Origin: Bacillota bacterium
Lineage (GTDB): Bacteria; Bacillota_A; Clostridia; Lachnospirales; Lachnospiraceae
Length of the DNA: 23,181 bases
Reading direction: 5' to 3'
NCBI GenBank assembly: GCA_023443925.1
Contig: JAEZSL010000136.1
Span: 1 to 23,181 of the forward strand
Shown here: piece by piece, positions 7,763 through 14,246 of the stretch
How positions within the stretch are numbered: the first letter of the stretch is position 1
How the letters are laid out: every line of letters starts with the position of its first letter
Program-made: the position numbers and the translations under genes
The notes under the pieces: model-generated
Seen by the model: only the letters and a program-made list of their open reading frames with translations
What the model was told of the DNA's origin: nothing
Database searches by the model: none

Positions 7763-8746
7763 TCAGGGATTAGTCAATGAAAGGGATTCCAGATAACCGG
7801 ATAAAAGATTTTCCAGCCCCTGATAGCTTTCAATTTCGTTTACATGCTGTCTTAGTCTGGCAGCCAGAGGATAACCGGTGGTATACCAGGCCACATGTTT
7901 ACGCATCTCCCTGATACCAATATATTCACCTTTATATTCTATGGATAATCTGGCATGGCGAAGCATCATCTTAACAGCTTCGTCCACAGAGGGTTTTTCT
8001 CTCTTCCTGCCGGTTTCCAGATATTCCTTAATCTGTCTGAACAACCACGGGTTACCTCTGGCTCCCCTTGCAACCATAATCCCGTCAACACCGGTTTCTT
8101 CTATCAGACGCTTTGCATCTTCCGGGGTAAAGACATCTCCGTTACCGATAACCGGTACCGAGACTGCCTCTTTTACAGCCCGTATTATATTCCAGTCTGC
8201 TTTGCCGCTGTAATACTGCTCTCTGGTTCTCCCGTGCACCGCTATGGCTGCGGCGCCGTTTGCTTCCGCTATTTTAGCGATTTCCACAGCGTTGGCTGTG
8301 GATTCCGTAAAACCTTTACGGATCTTGACCGTCAGGGGCTTTTTGATTGCAGTTGAAATTGAATGCACAATTTCCCCCACTAACTTTGGGTCCTTCATTA
8401 ATGCCGACCCTTCAAAGTTATTTACCACTTTGGGAACCGGACAGCCCATATTAATATCCAGGATATCAAAGTTGCGGTGTTCGATCCGTTTTGCAGTTTC
8501 ACTCATGATATAAGGGTCCGCACCAAATAACTGGAGAGCTACGGGACGCTCATCCTCTGATACCATAAGCAGATTTTCCGTATTTTTATTATTAAATTGA
8601 ATGCCTTTGGCACTGACCATCTCTGTGTAGATCAGATCTGCCCCCTGTTCCTTACACAGGATACGAAATGGCAGGTCTGTTACACCTGCCATGGGACCTA
8701 GTATCAAGTTTCCATTGATTTTAACATTTCCTATCTTTAAACTCAT
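7763..8746 (-). CDS. dusB: tRNA-dihydrouridine synthase, DusB type
   Basis: Dus enzymes use FMN and NADPH to reduce specific uridines in the tRNA D-loop. The 327-residue protein has the family's opening LGPMAGVTDLPFR (about 16-28), the catalytic Cys102 in DINMGCPVPKVV, VHGRTREQYYSGKADW (about residues 169-184), and the phosphate-binding GNGDVFTPEDAKRL and GIMVARGARGNPWLF. Length and motif spelling fit DusB of Firmicutes. The ATG at 8746 follows AAAGGAG and lies 18 bp after the coaX stop, so the two are almost certainly co-transcribed. The position beside coaX and birA is common in clostridia. No anomalies are seen. Confidence 0.94.
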   Translation of the reverse strand: MSLKIGNVKINGNLILGPMAGVTDLPFRILCKEQGADLIYTEMVSAKGIQFNNKNTENLLMVSEDERPVALQLFGADPYIMSETAKRIEHRNFDILDINMGCPVPKVVNNFEGSALMKDPKLVGEIVHSISTAIKKPLTVKIRKGFTESTANAVEIAKIAEANGAAAIAVHGRTREQYYSGKADWNIIRAVKEAVSVPVIGNGDVFTPEDAKRLIEETGVDGIMVARGARGNPWLFRQIKEYLETGRKREKPSVDEAVKMMLRHARLSIEYKGEYIGIREMRKHVAWYTTGYPLAARLRQHVNEIESYQGLENLLSGYLESLSLTNP

Positions 8747-8764
8747 CTAAGAACTCCTTTGTAT

Positions 8765-9538
8765 CTATTTACCTCTGCATTTGTTATAAATAATTCGTAA
8801 TCCCTTTAAAGTCAGAGTGGGATCATAAATCTGTATAACATCCGTTGATTCCGCTATAATTTTCCCCAAACCGCCGGTGGCTATGACCTTCATGCCGGGG
8901 ATACCGGATTCTTCGATTATTTTCTTCACTATATATTCGGTTTGGCCAATATAGCCGTATACCAGACCTGCCTGCATACTGGTTATGGTGTCCTTCGCCA
9001 GAATGGAGGACGGTTTTTTTATCTCAATCTCCGGGAGTTTTGCGGTTTCATTCCATAAAGCGTCTGCAGAAATTCGGATGCCGGGACTTGTAACACCGGC
9101 CAGAAAAGATCCGTCCCCAGAAATCAGGTCATAGGTTGTAGCAGTACCGAAATCAATGACAATTAACGGTCCGCCGTAAATATCATAAGCTGCAACTGCA
9201 TCAACTACCCGGTCCGCACCAATCTCTTTGGGATTGGCGGTCACCATTTTGATACCGGTTTTTGTCCCGGCGCCTACTTCGATGGGTATTAGATTCAGAT
9301 ATTTAATGATACTATTTTTTAAGGAATGCATAATACCCGGAACAACACTTGCAATAATTACAGCCTCTATATCAGCCGTATCTACTTTCCGGTTACTTAA
9401 TATATTACAGATAGTAATTCCGTACTCATCGGAGGTCCTGGGAGTTTTGGTTGTCATGCGGAAATTGGCAAGCAACTCATCTTCCTTAAATATTCCAAGC
9501 GTTATGTTGGTATTTCCAACATCAATAACCAATAACAT
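8765..9538 (-). CDS. coaX: Type III pantothenate kinase
   Basis: CoaX phosphorylates pantothenate, the first step of coenzyme A synthesis. The protein begins [11 protein letters not shown] with the phosphate-binding DVGNTN loop at residues 6-11, and has [13 protein letters not shown] (107-119) and DFGTATTYD (129-137), all hallmarks of the ASKHA-fold type III enzyme. I place the start at ATG 9538, not at the in-frame ATG at 9568: AAAGGAG stands six bases before 9538, whereas nothing resembling a ribosome site precedes 9568, and type III kinases normally begin within a few residues of DVGNTN. That gives 257 residues, the normal length. It follows the 111-residue gene by 58 bp and precedes dusB by 18 bp in one operon. 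Confidence 0.94.
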   Translation of the reverse strand: MLLVIDVGNTNITLGIFKEDELLANFRMTTKTPRTSDEYGITICNILSNRKVDTADIEAVIIASVVPGIMHSLKNSIIKYLNLIPIEVGAGTKTGIKMVTANPKEIGADRVVDAVAAYDIYGGPLIVIDFGTATTYDLISGDGSFLAGVTSPGIRISADALWNETAKLPEIEIKKPSSILAKDTITSMQAGLVYGYIGQTEYIVKKIIEESGIPGMKVIATGGLGKIIAESTDVIQIYDPTLTLKGLRIIYNKCRGK

Positions 9539-9596
9539 ATAAGACTCCTTTCTAATTTGTACACTCACTCATTTATAAAAGAGATGCCGCACCCCG

Positions 9597-9932
9597 TTAC
9601 ATCTCCAGGTCTTCACCCAGTAAAAAGACACGGTAAAAAAGTTCCAGTGATTCTAAGAGTTCAGCCCGATTCCGCTGGATTTCCTTAATCTTTAATACAC
9701 TGCCAATCTCATCAAATAGAATATCTCCTTCGTCACAGGTTACATTAAGCATCAGGGTGCCCTCTTCATCAAACTCCAGTGTCAGGATACCGCCTACCTC
9801 TTCCGTATATAGAACACACATTATTTTAAGATCTTCCTTCACACTATCGGGAAGAGCACTAAAGTCTTCATTTAGATAGTACTTCTGTTCATATGCACTG
9901 CTGGCACATAAAACCACTTTGTCTGAATACAT
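9597..9932 (-). CDS. Small conserved acidic protein, 111 residues, unknown function
   Basis: The frame starts at ATG 9932, eight bases after TAGGAGG, and lies 23 bp after the LiaF-like gene in the same operon. The protein is acidic, without membrane helices or signal peptide, and appears to be a compact alpha/beta fold: YEQKYYLNEDFSALPDSVKEDL, a beta-rich middle (GGILTLEFDEEGTLMLNVTCDEGD) and a C-terminal helix pair (about 84-108). Proteins like this are frequent next to coaX/dusB in Lachnospiraceae; I recall the label DUF6145 but could not check it. No catalytic motif is seen. A role linked to its housekeeping neighbours is only inferred from position. Confidence 0.78.
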   Translation of the reverse strand: MYSDKVVLCASSAYEQKYYLNEDFSALPDSVKEDLKIMCVLYTEEVGGILTLEFDEEGTLMLNVTCDEGDILFDEIGSVLKIKEIQRNRAELLESLELFYRVFLLGEDLEM

Positions 9933-9955
9933 TTATATTTCCTCCTAAAAACAAC

Positions 9956-10954
9956 TTATTTTACTTCGACTCCGCCCAGAATACAGGTCCCCCGTATGAA
10001 AATAGTATGGTGATCCTCCGTCGGATTATACGATGCTACCATTTTATTTTCCACCCCGCCTAAGATAGGTGAGCAGTTCAGCACTACTTTTACATTGCGC
10101 GGAACATAAACATCCACACCGCCCAGAATACAGGTAGTATCAATAATAACATCATCATTTATAATGGCATTTCTTAAGTCCAGCTGGACGTTGCCTAATA
10201 TGGACGTAATATCCGCCCCAATAAATTCTTCATCCACAAACTGAATATTACGGCTGCTTAAAAAGCCGGTATAGTGATTATAGCCGCCGAATCCGCCCCG
10301 GTAACCGTCCTCACGGCGGAACTGGTCTCCCATATGATTTGAGCCGCCGTTATAACCGCTGCCACCGCCTTGATTCTGACCGTTTTCCCCAGTGTTATCA
10401 TATTCGCGTCTTTGGCTGTAACCCTGGTTTTGGTTATAACCATGGTTTTGATATTCATTCTGGCTTTGATTCTCATTCTGGTTCTGATAGTCATTCTGGC
10501 TTTGATTCTCATTCCAATCCTGATTAAAGCCCTGGTAATCCTCATCATGGTAGCCGTAGTCCTGATCAGCTTCCCGGTTTTCGTAACTGTCACCCTCCCC
10601 GCTGCCATATTCACGTCTTACATATTCTCCCCTGCTAGTTCTTTCCTTTTTAAATAAAAATGAAAAACCAATTACCACAAAGATCAGAGCAATAATCAGT
10701 CTGGGGAATGTATACCAGTTAATAAAACCTTGCACGGAAGCCAGCAGCAGAACTCCTATGCCAAGACCGAAAAGAGAGGCTGTCCGGTTTTCACCATCAA
10801 CCAGTCCTATGGCACTTGGTACAATAATAAATAAGGTCCACCAGCCCGGAAAGTAAATATTAAAATCAAATACTCCTACTGCTCTTCCTGCCAGTGCAAC
10901 ACCTAGTAGAACAAAAAAAACACCCCACAATGCTTTTGACATTGAATTCTTCAT
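9956..10954 (-). CDS. LiaF-like membrane protein with Asn/Gln-rich linker
   Basis: The 332-residue protein has four hydrophobic helices (about 8-26, 38-52, 56-74 and 82-102), a linker of low complexity (about 110-235) and a C-terminal beta-rich domain (236-332). That domain carries four evenly recurring turns, SILGNV (251), CILGGV (275), PILGGV (296) and CILGGV (324), the signature of the LiaF/cell-wall-active antibiotic response C-terminal domain, likely a beta-helix. LiaF proteins restrain the LiaRS cell-envelope stress system in Bacillus; no LiaR/LiaS genes are in the window, so function here is by family only. The linker at about 144-181 consists of repeats such as NQNENQSQN, rich in Asn and Gln, longer than usual. 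ATG 10954 follows AGAGG; this GAGGTTA is itself part of the hairpin-repeat pattern that fills the leader. Confidence 0.85.
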   Translation of the reverse strand: MKNSMSKALWGVFFVLLGVALAGRAVGVFDFNIYFPGWWTLFIIVPSAIGLVDGENRTASLFGLGIGVLLLASVQGFINWYTFPRLIIALIFVVIGFSFLFKKERTSRGEYVRREYGSGEGDSYENREADQDYGYHDEDYQGFNQDWNENQSQNDYQNQNENQSQNEYQNHGYNQNQGYSQRREYDNTGENGQNQGGGSGYNGGSNHMGDQFRREDGYRGGFGGYNHYTGFLSSRNIQFVDEEFIGADITSILGNVQLDLRNAIINDDVIIDTTCILGGVDVYVPRNVKVVLNCSPILGGVENKMVASYNPTEDHHTIFIRGTCILGGVEVK

Positions 10955-11282
10955 TTTAACCTCTATTCTTGCACACGCTCTTTGTGCATATCAAGTTTGT
11001 TGTGCGCAAGCACAAACTTGCGGTTGAAAAATTTATTTTTCAACCTAACCTCTTTCCTGAATATTTAATCTTCGATTAAATATTCGATAATCAGTAGTTG
11101 GAAAAACAGCTTTTCGTTTTTTCAACCTAACTCCAATCTGTGCGCTTAAGCGCACTTATAAAATCAAGATTCTGAAAAACTGTATTTTGTTTTATCAGCC
11201 TAACACCCATGCATACCGCAAGTCTGCTTGCGGTACTGCCCAAATAAAGAAGTGTAAAATGTCCTTTATTTCACATAAACAC
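10955..11282. repeat. Hairpin-repeat island 2, about eight hairpins
   Basis: Successive stems: 10992-11000/11012-11020 (9 bp); 11022-11032/11035-11045 (11 bp, GGTTGAAAAAT); 11059-11070/11074-11085 (12 bp, GAATATTTAATC, TTC loop); 11098-11107/11116-11125 (10 bp, one G-U); 11140-11155 (16-bp palindrome GTGCGCTTAAGCGCAC); 11172-11180/11189-11198 (one bulge); 11214-11222/11227-11235 (9 bp, TACCGCAAG); and a decayed GTGTAAAAT/ATTTCACAT at 11252-11260/11268-11276. Linkers CCTAACC (11044), CCTAACTCCAATC (11126) and CCTAACACCCATGCATA (11199) follow every TTGAAAA-type stem, as TAGCTCCCATGCATAA does in island 1. The island lies between the birA stop and the LiaF-like start. Confidence 0.8.
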
Positions 11283-11292
11283 CTATGCTTTT

Positions 11293-11321
11293 ATCATATA
11301 TGGAAAGGCTGAAGAATTCAA
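11293..11321 (-). promoter_or_regulatory. Candidate promoter of the LiaF-like/coaX operon
   Basis: On the minus strand TTGAAT (11321-11316) and TATGAT (11298-11293) are separated by 17 bp. Transcription would begin near 11286, immediately upstream of the hairpin island, making the whole island a leader of about 330 nt for the LiaF-like gene. Confidence 0.5.
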
Positions 11322-11402
11322 GTTACAAATGTCAGGTTATATTCATTAATCTTATTATCTCATAACAGCACAGCCGGTCTTTCCCTCCTTTAAACGTACT
11401 AA

Positions 11403-12233
11403 TTATACATATCCATAAATACCCCGGACGGATACTTCGCCGGACACAATTGTTTTGATTACAGAGTTTTTTACACCTTGGCTTGTCTCTTCCGTCTGTA
11501 CCAGTAATGCACCGCTTTCATTGATTCCCAGAGCCGTACCGGTATAGCCAGCGTTGTCTCCCAATATTCTGACCTGTCTGCCCAAATTGATTAAGGAAGC
11601 ATTGTATTCTTCCGTCATCTCCTGCAGAGATTCCGTTTTTATAAACCGTTTAAAATATTGTTCCAAATATCCAATTATACAGGCGATAAGCTCCGTACGA
11701 TCAACGTTGTCAGCTCCTTCCAGTTCCAGTGATGTGGCGGTAAGTTTCAGTTCTTCGGAAAATGATACCTGTTTTGCATTAATTCCCATACCAATTACAA
11801 CACATTCCAGTTTTTCATTTACCGTACTCATTTCCGTAAGGATGCCACAGACCTTCTTTCCATGAATGATGATATCGTTGGGCCACTTTATATAACTTTT
11901 AATTCCCGTGACTTCCCGGATACCCTGATTAACCGCCAGGGCTGTTACTAATGTCAGCATTGCCGCATGTTCCGGCCGTATCTCCGGCTGCAGTACAAGG
12001 GACATCCAGATACCGCTGCCTTTTGGTGATCTCCAATACCGGCCAAGGCGGCCCCGTCCTGCATACTGCTGTTCCGCCACTACCAGTACCCCGTGGCTTC
12101 CAGCTTGCTTACCAAGCTTTTTGGCAGAGAGATTAGTGGAATCTATCTCATCATAGCAGACAACCCTTTTACCGAAACATTCTGTCTTCATTTTATTTTC
12201 TATGGATACCGGATCCAGTCTTTTATATTCCAT
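11403..12233 (-). CDS. birA: Biotin--protein ligase, catalytic form without DNA-binding domain
   Basis: The enzyme activates biotin as biotinyl-AMP and transfers it to a Lys of carboxylase carrier domains. The 276-residue protein shows the biotin/ATP loop GRGRLGR (59-65), KGSGIWMSL (71-79), KWPND (116-120), CGILTEM and GMGINA, then the C-terminal SH3-like domain (about 225-270). In most Firmicutes BirA has an N-terminal winged helix and about 320-330 residues; here the protein begins about where that domain would end (residues 1-20 correspond to the linker). An in-frame TGA lies 33 bp upstream of the ATG, so the domain is not merely missed. The start at 12233 follows GAAAGGA. Loss of the winged helix suggests it does not repress biotin genes itself. 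Confidence 0.93.
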   Translation of the reverse strand: MEYKRLDPVSIENKMKTECFGKRVVCYDEIDSTNLSAKKLGKQAGSHGVLVVAEQQYAGRGRLGRYWRSPKGSGIWMSLVLQPEIRPEHAAMLTLVTALAVNQGIREVTGIKSYIKWPNDIIIHGKKVCGILTEMSTVNEKLECVVIGMGINAKQVSFSEELKLTATSLELEGADNVDRTELIACIIGYLEQYFKRFIKTESLQEMTEEYNASLINLGRQVRILGDNAGYTGTALGINESGALLVQTEETSQGVKNSVIKTIVSGEVSVRGIYGYV

Positions 12234-12431
12234 ATTATTATCCTTTCGTACAACACCGGTTCATTTGCCGTACAGTCCGCAACTATAGTTAAACAATCTG
12301 TTTGTCCTGTGTATATTTTTCTATACCGGCGCCGGTTGATCTGGCTGAAGCCTTACCGGTTTTATCAATTTCAAACCGTCACTCTATTAACAACACTCCG
12401 AAAAATAAGACCGTGATGATTCCTAGAATAA

Positions 12432-12460
12432 ATAATAGAGAAAGGCTGCCCCAGAGTCAA
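12432..12460 (-). promoter_or_regulatory. Candidate birA promoter, overlapping a hairpin
   Basis: TTGACT (minus, 12460-12455) and TATTAT (12437-12432) are 17 bp apart, giving a birA leader of about 190 nt. The -35 box lies in the loop and 3' arm of the hairpin at 12442-12490, which could equally be the argF terminator, so the two readings compete. Confidence 0.45.
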
Positions 12461-12490
12461 GCTAAATTTTTAAACTCTTTGCGGCAACCT
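12442..12490 (-). terminator. Candidate terminator of argF
   Basis: On the minus strand AAGGTTGCC (12490-12482) and AGAGT pair with ACTCT and GGCAGCCTT (12450-12442), separated by a small internal loop, and TTCTCTATTATTTATT follows. Stem and T-rich tail fit a rho-independent terminator, although it stands 220 bp from the argF stop. Confidence 0.5.
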
Positions 12491-12513
12491 TATTTATAAT
12501 TACATATAATTAC

Positions 12514-12608
12514 TATAATTTCTCTTAACTTCTTATAGTTTCTCTTGAATTTTATAGCTTCTCTTAACTTCTTTATCGCTTCTCTTAACTTCTTATCGTA
12601 TCCTATCG
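12514..12608. repeat. Degenerate tandem repeat, about 20-bp unit
   Basis: Four consecutive units start at 12514, 12534, 12553 and 12574, each close to TATAGCTTCTCTTAACTTCT, followed by a decayed fifth (TATCGTATCCTATCG, 12594-12608). Unit length varies from 19 to 21 bp. It lies about 100 bp downstream of argF. Confidence 0.75.
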
Positions 12609-12709
12609 TTTTCTTATATTTTATAATATTATTGATGAATTTTGAATTTAATTTCTTCTTCTATTATAGCAGAAAAATTAATATAAGTTTGCTTTGCAAT
12701 TTACTTATT

Positions 12710-13645
12710 TTATTGTCCCAGGGTGGCAACCATAACCGCTTTGATCGTATGCATGCGGTTTTCGGACTCGTCAAATACTACCTCAGCATACTTTTCAAAT
12801 ACGTCTTCCGTAACTTCATTTCCTTTCACCGCGGGCAGGCAGTGTAAAAATACCGTACTATCCTTACCGGTTTTGTCCATAAGTTCCTGGTTAACCTGAT
12901 AAGGTTTTAAGACTGCAATCCGTTCTGCTGCCAGAGCTTCTTCCCCCATGGAACACCAGACATCCGTATAGATGGCATCCGCTCCCTTTACCGCTTCTAA
13001 ATCATCCGTTATGGTAATGGTTCCCTGGGAAGCGTCTGCATAAATCTTGCAGGTTGAAACCAGACCTTCCTCCGGCCACAGGGATTGTGGTGCTAAAATA
13101 GTAAAATGAAGGCCTAATTTTGCTGCTCCGATCATCAGGCTGTTAGCCATGTTATTTCTTCCGTCACCGGCATATACCAGATGCAGACCTTTAAGTTGTC
13201 CGAACTGTTCCTTTAAAGTTAAAAAATCCGCCAGTATCTGGGTGGGATGATCGATATCGGTCAGACCATTCCAAACCGGAACACCGCTGTACTTCGCAAG
13301 CTTTTCAACTGTATCCTGTTTAAAACCCCGGAATTCGATTCCGTCAAACATTCTTCCCAGTACTCTTGCGGTGTCTTCGACACTTTCTTTATGCCCCAGC
13401 TGTATATCATCCTTGCCCAGATATTCCGGATGCCCGCCTTCATCAACACAGCCCACGGTAAATGCACATCTGGTTCTTGTTGAAGGTTTTTCAAATATCA
13501 GTGCAATATTCTTGCCTTTTAAACTGTTTCCGGTTATTCCCTGTTTTTTCTTTGCCTTCAAATCGGCAGCCAAATCGATTAAATATTCAATTTCTTCCGG
13601 TGTATAATCTTTTAATGTTAAAAAACTGCGTCCTTTTAAATTCAT
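12710..13645 (-). CDS. argF: Ornithine carbamoyltransferase
   Basis: The enzyme condenses ornithine with carbamoyl phosphate to citrulline in arginine biosynthesis (or the reverse in the deiminase pathway). The 311-residue protein carries the carbamoyl-phosphate motif STRTR (55-59), HPTQ (133-136), the ornithine-binding DVWCSMGEE (228-236) and catalytic HCLP (268-271), and has normal length. The SMG motif marks it as ornithine rather than aspartate carbamoyltransferase. The ATG at 13645 follows GGGGAGG at seven bases. No other arginine gene is adjacent and there is no carbamate kinase or arginine deiminase, which favours the biosynthetic role. The promoter spacer resembles an ArgR box, so arginine repression is plausible. 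Confidence 0.95.
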   Translation of the reverse strand: MNLKGRSFLTLKDYTPEEIEYLIDLAADLKAKKKQGITGNSLKGKNIALIFEKPSTRTRCAFTVGCVDEGGHPEYLGKDDIQLGHKESVEDTARVLGRMFDGIEFRGFKQDTVEKLAKYSGVPVWNGLTDIDHPTQILADFLTLKEQFGQLKGLHLVYAGDGRNNMANSLMIGAAKLGLHFTILAPQSLWPEEGLVSTCKIYADASQGTITITDDLEAVKGADAIYTDVWCSMGEEALAAERIAVLKPYQVNQELMDKTGKDSTVFLHCLPAVKGNEVTEDVFEKYAEVVFDESENRMHTIKAVMVATLGQ

Positions 13646-13701
13646 ATGGATACCTCCCCACTGAAATGTAATTATTATTAATATGTATTGTTTATTTATA
13701 C

Positions 13702-13730
13702 ACTATACTTAATTTTTATACATTTGTCAA
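13702..13730 (-). promoter_or_regulatory. argF promoter with a possible ArgR box
   Basis: A consensus TTGACA (minus, 13730-13725) and TATAGT (13707-13702) are 17 bp apart. The spacer on the minus strand reads AATGTATAAAAATTAAGT, agreeing at about 13 of 18 positions with the Bacillus ARG box as I remember it, and a second TGTATAAATAAACAATACA follows just downstream. Promoter well supported; ArgR binding is inferred. Confidence 0.65.
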
Positions 13731-13742
13731 GAGGAGATTATT

Positions 13743-13910
13743 CTTATCAGGCTTTTATATATACTTATCAGGCTTTTATATATACTTATCAGGTTTTTAT
13801 ATGATCTATATATCATATGGTTTTTATATGATCTATATGGTTTTTATTTTTATATATCATATGGTTTTTATATATCTATATGGTTTTCATACGATCTACA
13901 TAGTTTTCAT
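13743..13910. repeat. AT-rich degenerate tandem repeat, 21-bp unit
   Basis: CTTATCAGGCTTTTATATATA stands twice in exact tandem (13743-13763, 13764-13784), with a third copy differing at a few bases (13785-13805). It then decays into repeated TATGGTTTTTATATGATCTA-like units to about 13910, some bases changed to TGGTTTTCATACGATCTAC. It lies directly upstream of the argF promoter. Confidence 0.8.
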
Positions 13911-13966
13911 AACTAAAACTTAAAACAAGCCTTCTCTGATTCCTGGCAAAGCGGTACTATTAAAAT

Positions 13967-13997
13967 AGAGCATGGACCTAGTATGTGTTCATGCTCT
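13967..13997 (-). terminator. Hairpin with T-rich tail, possible patatin terminator
   Basis: AGAGCATG (13967-13974) pairs with CATGCTCT (13990-13997). On the minus strand ATTTTAATAG follows, so it may terminate the patatin transcript, though 250 bp beyond the stop. On the plus strand TTTT also follows. Confidence 0.45.
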
Positions 13998-14006
13998 TTT
14001 ACTCCA

Positions 14007-14048
14007 AGCGGAATTCACAGATAAGCCGCTATTCTAACTTGTTAGAAT
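14007..14048. repeat. Two small hairpins of island 3
   Basis: AGCGG (14007-14011) pairs with CCGCT (14026-14030), and ATTCTAAC (14031-14038) pairs perfectly with GTTAGAAT (14041-14048) around a TT loop. The word CTCCAAGC at 14002-14009 resembles the CTCCAATC linker of the other islands. Confidence 0.55.
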
Positions 14049-14054
14049 AATTTC

Positions 14055-14244
14055 CATTCTGCTTTACATTATATCATGGCCATAATGCATATTCATGATC
14101 TTGTTGCTCCAATCGGATTACAAAAGTATGCAAACTTCATTCTGCTTTTGCATTATATCAAGACCATAACGCATATTCATGATCTTGTTACTCCAATCGG
14201 ATTACAACAAGATTGCATGCCTCATTCCTCTTTGCATTATATCA
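14055..14244. repeat. Tandem repeat of about 84 bp, 2.3 copies
   Basis: Copies begin with CATTCTGC at 14055 and 14138 and a truncated one (CATTCCTC) at 14223, a period of 83-85 bp. The first two share CATTATATCA, GCATATTCATGATCTTGTT and CTCCAATCGGATTACAA with a few substitutions (TGGCC/AGACC, ATGC/ACGC). ATCTTGTT (complement of AACAAGAT) and ATCATG/CATGAT arms form hairpins within each copy. The third copy ends at the patatin stop codon. Confidence 0.8.
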
Positions 14245-14246
14245 TA

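Larger units (their letters stand above)
12234..12709. other. Intergenic region between argF and birA, no gene seen
   Basis: This 476-bp spacer holds the birA promoter candidate, the argF terminator candidate and a degenerate tandem repeat (12514-12608). Open frames across it lack ribosome sites and recognisable protein character. I looked for remnants of the missing BirA winged helix and found none. Confidence 0.6.
13646..14246. other. Repeat-filled intergenic region between patatin and argF genes
   Basis: This 601-bp spacer contains no gene I can support. From left to right it holds the argF promoter, a degenerate AT-rich tandem repeat (13743-13910), a hairpin cluster (13967-14048) and a tandem repeat of about 84 bp (14055-14244) that runs up to the patatin stop codon. 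Confidence 0.7.

Noticed and set aside
10258..10614. A 118-codon minus-strand frame inside the LiaF-like gene
   Set aside because: Low-complexity Thr/Met/Arg repeats arise from reading the Asn/Gln-rich linker in another frame; no ribosome site.
12093..12499. Plus-strand open frames in the birA-argF spacer (107 and 65 codons)
   Set aside because: They overlap birA antisense or run through a promoter/terminator region; there is no ribosome site and no protein-like pattern.
12545..12847. A 100-codon plus-strand frame at the end of argF
   Set aside because: It consists of the tandem repeat and antisense argF sequence; the Phe/Leu-rich content reflects T-rich DNA, not a membrane protein gene.
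13646..14246. Possible CRISPR array in the argF-patatin spacer
   Set aside because: Repeats are about 21 bp in head-to-tail tandem or about 84 bp long, with no alternating unique spacers of constant size and no cas genes.
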